This document shows, piece after piece, positions 57,125 to 64,000 of a stretch of 64,000 bases of DNA (positions within the stretch are counted from its first letter, which is position 1; each line of letters begins with the position of its first letter). A program made the translations under genes and the position numbers. The notes under the pieces were generated by a model. That model ran no database searches, was not told where the DNA came from, and saw only the letters and a program-made list of their open reading frames with translations. Source of the DNA: Methyloversatilis thermotolerans (GTDB lineage: Bacteria; Pseudomonadota; Gammaproteobacteria; Burkholderiales; Rhodocyclaceae); the NCBI RefSeq assembly GCF_000372885.1, contig NZ_KB889967.1, forward strand, positions 1,305,215 through 1,369,214, read 5' to 3'.

Positions 57125-57985
57125 TCATGCCGGATGCCCCTCGGAGGCGAACCGGAGAGCCGGCGCATGCCACACAGCGGTCAAGCCATCCGGCAGCGGC
57201 GCGCCGCGGCCGAGATCGACCGGACTTTCGTCCGGTGCGTGAAAATCGGAAGCACGCGAGGCGTAGAAGCCGAACTCGCGAGCCATTCGTGCAAACGCAC
57301 GCATTTCCGGCTCGCCGTGCGAACCGGACACCACTTCGATCGCCTCTCCACCAGCGGCCTGGAACTCCGCCAACAGGCGCCGCATCTGGTCACCTGACAG
57401 GCGGTAGCGCCCCGGGTGCGCGATCACCGCCACACCTCCGGCGCCACGTATCCACTGCACCGCACAGGCAAGCGAAGTCCACCGATGTTCGACGTAACCC
57501 GGTCGTCCTCGCACCAGGTAGCTGCGGAACACTGCATGCACATCCGCAGCATATCCCTGCTCCACCAGCACGCGCGCGAAATGGGAGCGCCCGACCAGCG
57601 ACGGATTGCCGGCCAGTCGCAGCGCGTTCTGATAGGCATCACGGACGCCGAGCAATTCCAGTGCCTCGGCCATGCGCAACGCCCGCGCATCACGCCCGCT
57701 GCGCACCTGCGCCAGGCCTTCCGACAACGGCGCGTGGCGCGGATCGATGGCCAGCCCGACGACGTGTATTGTCATGTCCATCCAGGTGACCGAAATCTCG
57801 ACGCCGTCGACGAAATCCAGACCGAGCCGCACTGCCTCGGCACGCGCTTCGGCCAGACCGCCGAGATTGTCGTGATCCGTGAGCGCCCAGAGATTCACGC
57901 CATTGGCATGAGCCCGGCGCGCCAGTTCGACAGGCGACAACAGGCCATCGGAGTGACAGGAGTGGCAGTGCAGGTCGGCGTTCAT
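57125..57985 (-). CDS. PHP-domain phosphoesterase (RNase AM/YciV type)
   Basis: The 286-residue metal-dependent enzyme starts MNADLHCHSCHSDGLLSP with the PHP metal-binding HxH motif. It has LTDHDNLGG near 36 and VDGVEIS near 60, then VAVIAHPGRY near 195 and SDFHAPDES near 253. Close relatives hydrolyse 3',5'-nucleoside bisphosphates and trim 5' ends of rRNA (family knowledge). Co-directional with the YciO-like gene, as in several proteobacteria. Confidence 0.9.
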   Translation of the reverse strand: MNADLHCHSCHSDGLLSPVELARRAHANGVNLWALTDHDNLGGLAEARAEAVRLGLDFVDGVEISVTWMDMTIHVVGLAIDPRHAPLSEGLAQVRSGRDARALRMAEALELLGVRDAYQNALRLAGNPSLVGRSHFARVLVEQGYAADVHAVFRSYLVRGRPGYVEHRWTSLACAVQWIRGAGGVAVIAHPGRYRLSGDQMRRLLAEFQAAGGEAIEVVSGSHGEPEMRAFARMAREFGFYASRASDFHAPDESPVDLGRGAPLPDGLTAVWHAPALRFASEGHPA

Positions 57986-58063
57986 TAACCTTCGATTCTA
58001 TCAGGCCGACGCAGTGCGCCTCGCACCGCTACAATCCACATCATTTGCAACCAGGGAAACGCA

Positions 58064-58441
58064 ATGAATCATCCGGATACGCTGCGCTACGCGGACACGC
58101 ACGAATGGGTCAGGACCGAGGCGGATGGCACGCTCACCGTCGGCATCACCGATCACGCGCAGGATGCGCTGGGCGACGTGGTATTCCTGCAACTGCCGGA
58201 CGTCGGCCGCCAGGTCTCGCGCGGCGAGGCGATGGCGGTGATCGAATCGGTCAAGTCCGCTTCTGACATCCATGCACCTGTCGCCGGCACAGTGGTGTCG
58301 GTCAACGCCGCATTGAGCGAACAGCCTGAACAGGTGAATCAGGATCCGTATGGCGCATGGATGTTCGTGATCCGCCCTGACAGTGCGTCCGAGATCGATC
58401 AACTGCTCGACGCCACGGCCTACAGCGCATCACTCGACTGA
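58064..58441 (+). CDS. gcvH: Glycine cleavage system H protein
   Basis: The 125-residue lipoyl carrier of the glycine cleavage complex. Lipoylation site Lys64 is in IESVKSASD. YADTHEWVRTEADGTLTVGITDHAQDALG is the family N-terminus, shared here with normal length. TACAAT lies about 30 bases before the ATG as a possible -10 element. No gcvT or gcvP is in the window; the gene is divergent from the PHP gene and convergent with the GAF gene. Confidence 0.95.
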   Translation: MNHPDTLRYADTHEWVRTEADGTLTVGITDHAQDALGDVVFLQLPDVGRQVSRGEAMAVIESVKSASDIHAPVAGTVVSVNAALSEQPEQVNQDPYGAWMFVIRPDSASEIDQLLDATAYSASLD

Positions 58442-58456
58442 GCTCGCCGGGGCGGC

Positions 58457-59176
58457 TCAGCTCCGGCCACGGCCAATGCGGCGGCCGTGCTTGCGCAGGC
58501 TGCTCGACAACTGGTCGATGATTTCGCCGGCGGCACCGACGATCTGGTCGTCGCCGAAACCGGCGGCTTTCATCTCGCGGTAGAAGGATTTCGCAAGCAT
58601 GCGCGCAAGCTGGGCCGGTTGTGCGAGACCGCTTGCCAACACCTGTGCGAGCGGGTTCCCGCCTTCGGCCTGTACCGCGCGGCGCGCGAACTCCGACTCG
58701 AGAAGGAAGGAGAGCTGAGCAGCCTGGACCGCCTTGCCGGCGAACAGGGCGAGGGCATCGAATTCGCGCTCGTCGGATTCGGTGAACGGGGGCTGGCCCT
58801 GGCCGCGACGCAAACAGATGACGCCGAGCGCATGACCATCGAGCAGGATGGGTGCGCACATGAAACAGCCCCCCTCGCCGATATGGCCGTGCTCTCCCGA
58901 AGGCGTCGCATCTGCATGCTCAACCCGCACGGTGCGACCGCTGCTCATGACGTGGAGCGCGACCGAATCGCCGCCATCGATACGTACATTGTGCAGTTCG
59001 TCGCGCAGATCGCCCCGCCACACGGCGAGCGCGAGCGACGCCTGTCCGCCCAGACCATCGGCCATCAGGATGCTCAGACGGCTGGCGGCAAGGCGCTGCC
59101 AGCACAGATCGGCGACAGAATCGAGCGCTTGCTGGATGAAACCGGGCGGCAAGCCTTCGACATTCTTTCCCTTCAT
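58457..59176 (-). CDS. GAF-domain protein of unknown function
   Basis: The 239-residue cytosolic protein has a GAF-like region at about 20-160, shown by GGCFMCAPILLDGHALGVICLRRG near 105-128 and FTESDEREFDALALFAGKAVQAA. The C-terminal third is helical and contains QLARMLAKSFYREMKAAGF. No output domain is visible. GGAGG precedes the ATG at 59176 by eight bases and the ATG overlaps the lipoprotein stop, so it is the last gene of the Mla-type operon. A ligand or redox sensor is possible. Confidence 0.75.
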   Translation of the reverse strand: MKGKNVEGLPPGFIQQALDSVADLCWQRLAASRLSILMADGLGGQASLALAVWRGDLRDELHNVRIDGGDSVALHVMSSGRTVRVEHADATPSGEHGHIGEGGCFMCAPILLDGHALGVICLRRGQGQPPFTESDEREFDALALFAGKAVQAAQLSFLLESEFARRAVQAEGGNPLAQVLASGLAQPAQLARMLAKSFYREMKAAGFGDDQIVGAAGEIIDQLSSSLRKHGRRIGRGRS

Positions 59177-59760
59177 GACGCGCACCTCCCCGCGGCGGGA
59201 CTGCCGTCGCGATCCATCCAGCCTGCGATGCGGCCGGCAAGCGAAACGGAAGCACGCGCAAACGCCTGCGCCCCGCCCCGGGCATCCGCCTGCTCCGACG
59301 GCTCACGGATCGAAAACCTCATACGATCCAGAATTTCATGTCCTGTCCCGTCCACCAGCGTTGCCATGCCACTGATCAGCGCCGTCGATGACGAAGGACT
59401 GTCGAACACCTGGATGAACTCGCTCAGGTCGATCACCAGACGACATCCGCGCCCGTGGCCCTGCACCGAAAGAACGTCGCCGAGACGGGTCTGCAACAAT
59501 TCGCCAGGGGCCGCCGCCCAGCGACTTTCGGCATAGCGGTGGCGTCGCGTCGGACTGTCGTAGTCGAGCCGGTAAGCCATGGCCGTGCTTTCAAGCCATG
59601 TCGGCGCAAACACATCCACTTCCCCCGGCGCGTTGCGCACCGCGATCACCGGCGCTTCGGTACCGAGATCGTGCAGCCCGGGCGCGCGTGCTCGCGGAAT
59701 CACGCTGCCACAGGCCGTCAGCAGCAGCATCAGTGCGATGCAAAGCAGGCGTCCTGTCAT
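59173..59760 (-). CDS. ABC-type transport auxiliary lipoprotein (PqiC/MlaB-locus type)
   Basis: The 195-residue protein has a lipoprotein signal with lipobox LTAC (Cys17) and no Asp at +2, so outer-membrane sorting is expected. The body (YRLDYDSPTRRHRYAESRWAAAP, LSEFIQVFDSP) matches the auxiliary lipoprotein family found beside MCE/MlaD genes. Start overlaps the mlaD-like stop. Confidence 0.85.
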   Translation of the reverse strand: MTGRLLCIALMLLLTACGSVIPRARAPGLHDLGTEAPVIAVRNAPGEVDVFAPTWLESTAMAYRLDYDSPTRRHRYAESRWAAAPGELLQTRLGDVLSVQGHGRGCRLVIDLSEFIQVFDSPSSSTALISGMATLVDGTGHEILDRMRFSIREPSEQADARGGAQAFARASVSLAGRIAGWMDRDGSPAAGRCAS

Positions 59761-60737
59761 GGTTTCACTCCTCCCTCGCCCGGTGCTTCGAAACCGGATT
59801 CGCCCGGACCGGGGCTCACCGCATCGCGGCCCAGCAGGAACATCTGCGGTGAGCTGTCGACATCGTCCAGCATCCTGCGCAAGCGACGCGAATCCCGCAC
59901 CGCCTCGTCGATCAGGCGATTCAACCTGGGCAGGGTCTCCGCACTCAGCTCGCGGCCAGTGTGCCGACTCAGCTTTTCCAGTTCCGACGACAATGCCCGG
60001 ATCGAAGCGAGCGACAGGCGCAGTTCGGAAGCCAGCGGCTCACCCGCCGCGGCAAGCGACTCGAGACGGGACAGAATCTCGCTTGCGCGATGGATATTGT
60101 CGTCCGACAGCACCGCCTGGATACGCTGCAGCGTGAGCTGCAGATCCTGAGTCAGTCCTGGCAGCGCACCCAGCGTACGATCAAGATGCCCGGTCGCCGA
60201 CGCGAGATTCCGGACCGTCGCCGATATGTGAGCGGCGTTCTCGTCGTCGAGAAGCACATGCAGCCGGGCCAGCACGTTCCGCAAGGCGTCCATGGTGTCG
60301 TTCATATTGCTGCCAAGGGTACCGAACGCCGACCCTCTCATCGGTATCCGCACCTCTCCGTCATCACCCGGCTTCAGCAATGTCGTGTCCGAGCCGTCGT
60401 CCGACAGCTCCACCAGCGCCAGACCGGTCACGCCCAGATAGCCCAGTTCCGCGCGCATGGACTGGGTGACCGGAAAACGCTCCGGCAGCGAAATGCGGAC
60501 ATGGATTTCCCTGGGATTCGCCGGATTGATTCCGATCGAGCTGACCTTGCCCGCGCGTATCCCGCGATAGCGCACCTGCGCCTGCGGATTGAGCCCGCCG
60601 ACATCGGCGGTAGTCACCAGGAGATAGTCGCGACCACTTTCATCACCACTGGACAGATACCACAGCCCGAATACCACCCCTGCACCGAGCACGATCAGGA
60701 AAAGCCCGGCGGCCAGGGCATGCGCGCGACTTTCCAT
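59757..60737 (-). CDS. MCE/MlaD-domain substrate-binding protein
   Basis: This 326-residue membrane-anchored MCE protein has one N-terminal helix (AAGLFLIVLGAGVVFGLWYL) and the MCE domain at about 35-115 (GLNPQAQVRYRGIRAGKVSSIGI, LGYLGVTGLALVEL). A long helical C-terminal part follows, as in single-MCE-domain lipid shuttles. It probably forms a hexamer that carries phospholipid between membranes with the adjacent ATPase and permease. Confidence 0.9.
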   Translation of the reverse strand: MESRAHALAAGLFLIVLGAGVVFGLWYLSSGDESGRDYLLVTTADVGGLNPQAQVRYRGIRAGKVSSIGINPANPREIHVRISLPERFPVTQSMRAELGYLGVTGLALVELSDDGSDTTLLKPGDDGEVRIPMRGSAFGTLGSNMNDTMDALRNVLARLHVLLDDENAAHISATVRNLASATGHLDRTLGALPGLTQDLQLTLQRIQAVLSDDNIHRASEILSRLESLAAAGEPLASELRLSLASIRALSSELEKLSRHTGRELSAETLPRLNRLIDEAVRDSRRLRRMLDDVDSSPQMFLLGRDAVSPGPGESGFEAPGEGGVKP

Positions 60738-60739
60738 CG

Positions 60740-61507
60740 TCAGCTCCTCGCCCGAGCGAGCGCGCGTTCCATGCGGTCCAGCGCGAAGAACCCGCGAATG
60801 AAGGGGTGATCCTGTGCCATGACATGTTCAAGTGTGCCGTAAGCCAGTATACGTCGCTCGCCAAGGACAGCGACACGGGTAGCCAGCGCAGCCAGCGTAT
60901 CGAGGTCATGCGTCACCAGCACGACGGTCAGTCCAAGCTGTTGCCGCAGCCGCCGGATCAGTTCGACAAAGGCGGCGGATCGATCCGGATCGAGACCGGC
61001 GGTCGGTTCGTCCAGCAGCAACAGTTCAGGTTCCAGAGCCAGCGCCCTGGCCAGAGCGACGCGCTTGACCATGCCGCCGGACAATTCTGCCGGCATGAGC
61101 CAGGCGTGTTGCGCCTCCAGTTCCACCATGGCGAGCTTCACCATGACGAGATCGCGCACCGTGTCGCGGTCCAGCCAGCGCAGCTCCCGCAAGGGAAAGG
61201 CGATGTTCTCGAACACGTTCAGCGCGGAGAACAGTGCCCCCTGCTGGAACAGAACCCCGAAACGACGGCGCAGGGCGCGATCTGCCAGAGGATCTCCTGA
61301 CAGCACCGGCTGGCCGAGTACCTTCACCTCGCCCGAGGCTGGCCGGAGCAAGCCCACGATCTGACGCAACAGCGTCGTCTTGCCGCTGCCCGACCCGCCG
61401 ACCAGAGCCACCACTTCGCCTGCCAGGACGGCAAGGTCGAGTCCCGCGTGTATGGTCTGCCTGCCGAAGCGGGTCACCAGCCCCGACACCTCGATGACCG
61501 GCTTCAT
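60740..61507 (-). CDS. MlaF-like ABC transporter ATPase
   Basis: The 255-residue ATPase has Walker A GGSGSGKTT near 38, signature LSGGMVKRVALARAL near 140 and Walker B LLLLDEPTAGLDP near 160. The D-loop and H-loop (VLVTHDLDTL) are complete. The start overlaps the permease stop (ATGA). The transporter belongs to the Mla/Ttg2 phospholipid class. Confidence 0.92.
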   Translation of the reverse strand: MKPVIEVSGLVTRFGRQTIHAGLDLAVLAGEVVALVGGSGSGKTTLLRQIVGLLRPASGEVKVLGQPVLSGDPLADRALRRRFGVLFQQGALFSALNVFENIAFPLRELRWLDRDTVRDLVMVKLAMVELEAQHAWLMPAELSGGMVKRVALARALALEPELLLLDEPTAGLDPDRSAAFVELIRRLRQQLGLTVVLVTHDLDTLAALATRVAVLGERRILAYGTLEHVMAQDHPFIRGFFALDRMERALARARS

Positions 61508-62622
61508 CCAGGCATCCCCATATTGCGTGTCGCGATCGCGAATACGGCATCCACCAGGATGACCAGCGTGATGGCGCTGACCACCGAGCGCGTCGTATTC
61601 TCGGACAGGCTTTCGGTGTTCGGCTTCACGTTGAGCCCGAAATGGCAGGCCACCAGCGCGATCGTCATGCCGAACGCCAGCCCCTTCGCCAGACCTATCC
61701 AGGCATTGGCGAGCGGCACCACGCGTGGCAGCGTGTCGAGGAAGAAGCCGAAGGACATGTCAAGCTGGAAAGCGGCCGCCACCATGCCGCCGGCAATTGC
61801 GGCCGAAGATGTCCACGCGACGAGCAGCGGCATGGTGATGAGCAAGGCCAGCACCTTGGGCAGCACGAGACGCAGCCCGGCCGGCACCCCCATCGTCGCG
61901 AGCGCGTCGATTTCTTCGGTTACGCGCATCACCCCGAGCTGTGCGGTCATTGCCGAGCCGGAACGCCCCGCCACCAGAACCGCGACCAGCACAGGGCCGA
62001 GCTCCCGCGTGATGCCGATGCCCAGGATGTCGATGATGAACACGTCCGCACCGAAGTTTTTCAATTGCAGAGCGGACAGGTAGGACAGCACGATGCCGAT
62101 GAGGAAGCCGACCAATGCGGTGATCGGCAGTGCGCTGACACCGGTCTTGTACAGATTGGCCGACAATTCTCGCAGCGGCGCATCCTGCGGCCTTCGTGCG
62201 AGATGGACAAGATCCAGCGCCGCCTGCCCGAGCACGCCGACGACGCCCAGCATCTGGGACAGCGCGCCCAGTCCGCGCCGACCCAGTCCGGCGATGCGAC
62301 CCGGTATCGATGCCCTGTCGGGCGCAGCGGGTGGCCGCGGTCCCAGCACGCTCACCGCCGCGAACATTCCGCGCAGCGCTTCATCGGCGATCAGTGTCTC
62401 GGGCAGACGCTCGCCCCAGGTACGCCACAACACGCTCGCGCCCAGCGTGTCGAGGCGCTGCACGCCGGACAGATCCCATGTCCGCGCGCCGGCCGAGGCC
62501 CGCGTCAACCGTTGCCGCAGCGACGGCAAGCGTCCCTGCAGACCGGCGAGCGTCCACTCCCCGGCCAGACGCACACTCCCGTCATCGCCCGTCACCTCCA
62601 CGGATGGCGTCGCGACGTTCAT
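61504..62622 (-). CDS. MlaE-like permease with N-terminal STAS domain
   Basis: The 372-residue protein starts with a STAS-like domain (about 1-95; SGVQRLDTLGASVLWRTW) corresponding to MlaB, fused to an MlaE permease. The permease has IGIVLSYLSALQLKNFGAD near 168, ELGPVLVAVLVAGRSGSAMTAQLGVMRVTEEIDAL near 208-240 and about five helices. It heads the operon of permease, ATPase, MCE protein, lipoprotein and GAF protein. A separate MlaB is therefore not needed. It starts eight bases past the ppx stop. Confidence 0.9.
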   Translation of the reverse strand: MNVATPSVEVTGDDGSVRLAGEWTLAGLQGRLPSLRQRLTRASAGARTWDLSGVQRLDTLGASVLWRTWGERLPETLIADEALRGMFAAVSVLGPRPPAAPDRASIPGRIAGLGRRGLGALSQMLGVVGVLGQAALDLVHLARRPQDAPLRELSANLYKTGVSALPITALVGFLIGIVLSYLSALQLKNFGADVFIIDILGIGITRELGPVLVAVLVAGRSGSAMTAQLGVMRVTEEIDALATMGVPAGLRLVLPKVLALLITMPLLVAWTSSAAIAGGMVAAAFQLDMSFGFFLDTLPRVVPLANAWIGLAKGLAFGMTIALVACHFGLNVKPNTESLSENTTRSVVSAITLVILVDAVFAIATRNMGMPG

Positions 62623-62629
62623 GCGGCGA

Positions 62630-64000
62630 TCAGGCGGCGCTCACGCCCTTGTTGCGCACCGACCTCAACTTGAGGTCCATGCCCAGGGACTGCCATTGCT
62701 TCTGTTCGTCCTGAAGGCTGGCGGCGGTCAGCGGTGAAGCCGTGAGCCAGTCGGCGCCGCCGTACAGTACGAAACCGTGCGCACTGGCTTCGAGGCGCAC
62801 CGGAAGATCGGCAAAATCGTCGCGGCTGCGATGCAACAGCACCGCCAGGCGCAGGCAAAGAATGAGCGGCCAGTCGCGGCCATCGGCCAGCGTGTGCACC
62901 TTCTCCAGCTTGCCGCGATGGGCGAGCACCAGTCGGGCCAGGCGCGCCTGGTCCCTGCGAGAAAAGCCTGGCATGTCAGCATTGCCGACGATGTAGGCGC
63001 TGTGCTTGTGATACCCCGCGTGGGCGACGGAAATGCCCAGCTCATGCAGCCTGGCCGCCCAGCTCAACAGATGGAGTTCCGCATCGTCGTCGGCGGCATC
63101 CAGGTGAAGTTGCCGGAAAAGAGCGAGTGCCGTGTCATGCACGCGCGCGGCCTGCTTCTGGTCGACCTGATAGCGGCGCATGAACTGCAGAACCGTAGCG
63201 TCGCGCAGATCCCGGTGGTGGTAGCGGCCCAGCAGGTCGTACAGCACGCCCAGCCTGAGCGCGCCTTCGGAGAAACTCATGCGCTCCAGGCGGAAGGTTT
63301 CGAACACCGCGGACATGATGGCAAAGCCGCCTGGCAGCACCGGCAGGCGATCGGAGCGCAAACCGGGAATATCGAGCCTGTTTACGTCACCCGCCCGCAA
63401 CAGCAGTGCGCGCAACCTCTCCATCCCGTCGCGCGTGAGCGCGCCTTCCGCCCAGCCATTCAGCTCCATGATGTCCAGCAGCGCGCGCGCGGTTCCGCTG
63501 GAACCCACCGCCTCGTCCCAACCGTGCGTGCGGTAGTCGTGCTCTATCGTTTCCAGTTCGCGTCGTGCTGCAAGTTCCGCCTCGCGCAGCGACTTCTTGT
63601 CCATGCGTCCATCCGGGAAGAAGCGCAGGCTGAACGCAACGCACCCCATGTACAGCGACTCGAGCGCGAGCGGCTCGAAACTGCGGCCGATGATGAATTC
63701 GGTCGACCCTCCGCCGATATCGACCACGAGCTGCTGGTTCGCGGGGTTGGGCAGCGTATGTGCGACACCCACGTAGATGAGCCGGGCTTCTTCACGGCCG
63801 GCGATCACCTCGATCGGAAAACCCAGCGCCGCTTCTGCCTGGGGCAGGAATTGCGAGGCATTCTTGGCGACGCGCAGCGTGTTGGTCGCCACCGCACGCA
63901 CCTGGTCGGGAGAAAAACCGCGCAGTCTCTCATTGAAGCGCGACAGCGCCTCGAGCGCCCGCATCTGCGAAGCGGCATCCAGCAATTTGCCCTGACCCAG
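62630..64000 (-). CDS. ppx: Exopolyphosphatase, N-terminally truncated by the window
   Basis: The reading frame continues past the right edge, so the start is missing; about 457 residues are seen. It removes terminal phosphates from polyphosphate. The Ppx/GppA ATPase-like core shows VATNTLRVAKNA, GREEARLIYVGVAHTL and VVDIGGGSTEFIIG, and a helical HD-like C-terminal half has SWAARLHELGISVAHAGYHKHS. It lies just upstream of the Mla-type operon on the same strand. Confidence 0.93.
   Translation of the reverse strand: MGQGKLLDAASQMRALEALSRFNERLRGFSPDQVRAVATNTLRVAKNASQFLPQAEAALGFPIEVIAGREEARLIYVGVAHTLPNPANQQLVVDIGGGSTEFIIGRSFEPLALESLYMGCVAFSLRFFPDGRMDKKSLREAELAARRELETIEHDYRTHGWDEAVGSSGTARALLDIMELNGWAEGALTRDGMERLRALLLRAGDVNRLDIPGLRSDRLPVLPGGFAIMSAVFETFRLERMSFSEGALRLGVLYDLLGRYHHRDLRDATVLQFMRRYQVDQKQAARVHDTALALFRQLHLDAADDDAELHLLSWAARLHELGISVAHAGYHKHSAYIVGNADMPGFSRRDQARLARLVLAHRGKLEKVHTLADGRDWPLILCLRLAVLLHRSRDDFADLPVRLEASAHGFVLYGGADWLTASPLTAASLQDEQKQWQSLGMDLKLRSVRNKGVSAA

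Overview
The window is high-GC chromosomal DNA with dense, operonic gene packing. It probably comes from a betaproteobacterium of the Rhodocyclales/Sterolibacteriaceae type; a Methyloversatilis-like organism is my guess, not a demonstrated identity. Supporting features are an EpsL/EpsB exosortase-linked exopolysaccharide locus at the left edge, the gene order rimP-nusA-infB-rbfA-truB-rpsO-pnp, a yciB-yciI-bolA-ppiC cluster, the long form of TrpRS, and ScpA/ScpB next to RluB. I see no insertion sequence, prophage, CRISPR array or rRNA operon.

Layout. 1-4.8 kb: end of an exopolysaccharide locus (epsL partial, epsB), then a VanZ-like protein, a lytic transglycosylase and a HI0933-type flavoprotein. 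4.8-9.0 kb: fructose-1,6-bisphosphatase, a D-amino-acid dehydrogenase and two tandem 3-hydroxyisobutyrate-dehydrogenase-type reductases. 9.2-20.6 kb: an assimilatory nitrate/nitrite cluster (nirB, nirD, narK, a PP2C-kinase fusion, nasA), with a YbiB-like gene at each end. 20.7-26.8 kb: a dienelactone hydrolase, a TPR-like secreted protein, YaaA, HU, yciB-yciI-bolA-ppiC, a small membrane protein and a flavodoxin-type oxidoreductase. 27-31.5 kb: a LysR regulator coupled to a CobW GTPase, then SelO coupled to an AstE/AspA-like deacylase. 31.6-36.5 kb: a peptide/nickel-type ABC importer. 36.5-42.5 kb: topoisomerase IV (parC, parE), rdgC and a bacterioferritin. 42.9-43.2 kb: tRNA-Pro, tRNA-Arg and tRNA-His. 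43.3-52 kb: the nusA/infB/pnp superoperon. 52-58 kb: rluB, scpB, scpA, trpS, an M50 protease, a YciO-like protein and a PHP-domain nuclease. 58-64 kb: gcvH, an Mla-type lipid transporter ending in a GAF protein, and the start-truncated ppx.

The most informative part is the control of nitrogen assimilation. A consensus sigma-54 promoter with upstream NtrC-like sites lies about 0.5 kb before nirB. The long leader contains two hexaloop hairpins (A at loop position 1, G at position 4), the signature of RNAs bound by ANTAR antiterminators such as NasR/NasT. Further down is a candidate terminator that would compete with the second hairpin. nasA has its own perfect sigma-54 promoter and almost no leader. 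The nitrate genes therefore appear to have two layers of control (nitrogen limitation and nitrate/nitrite presence) at nirB, but only one at nasA.

Other structural points are a terminator hairpin between the rimP promoter and the rimP start, a palindromic repeat present in two operon-internal gaps (nirB-nirD and parE-parC), and a 51-codon open frame coupled at both ends between parC and the ABC substrate-binding gene. Starts were chosen from ribosome-binding sites, overlaps and family N-termini. All functional assignments come from reading motifs, without database searches.
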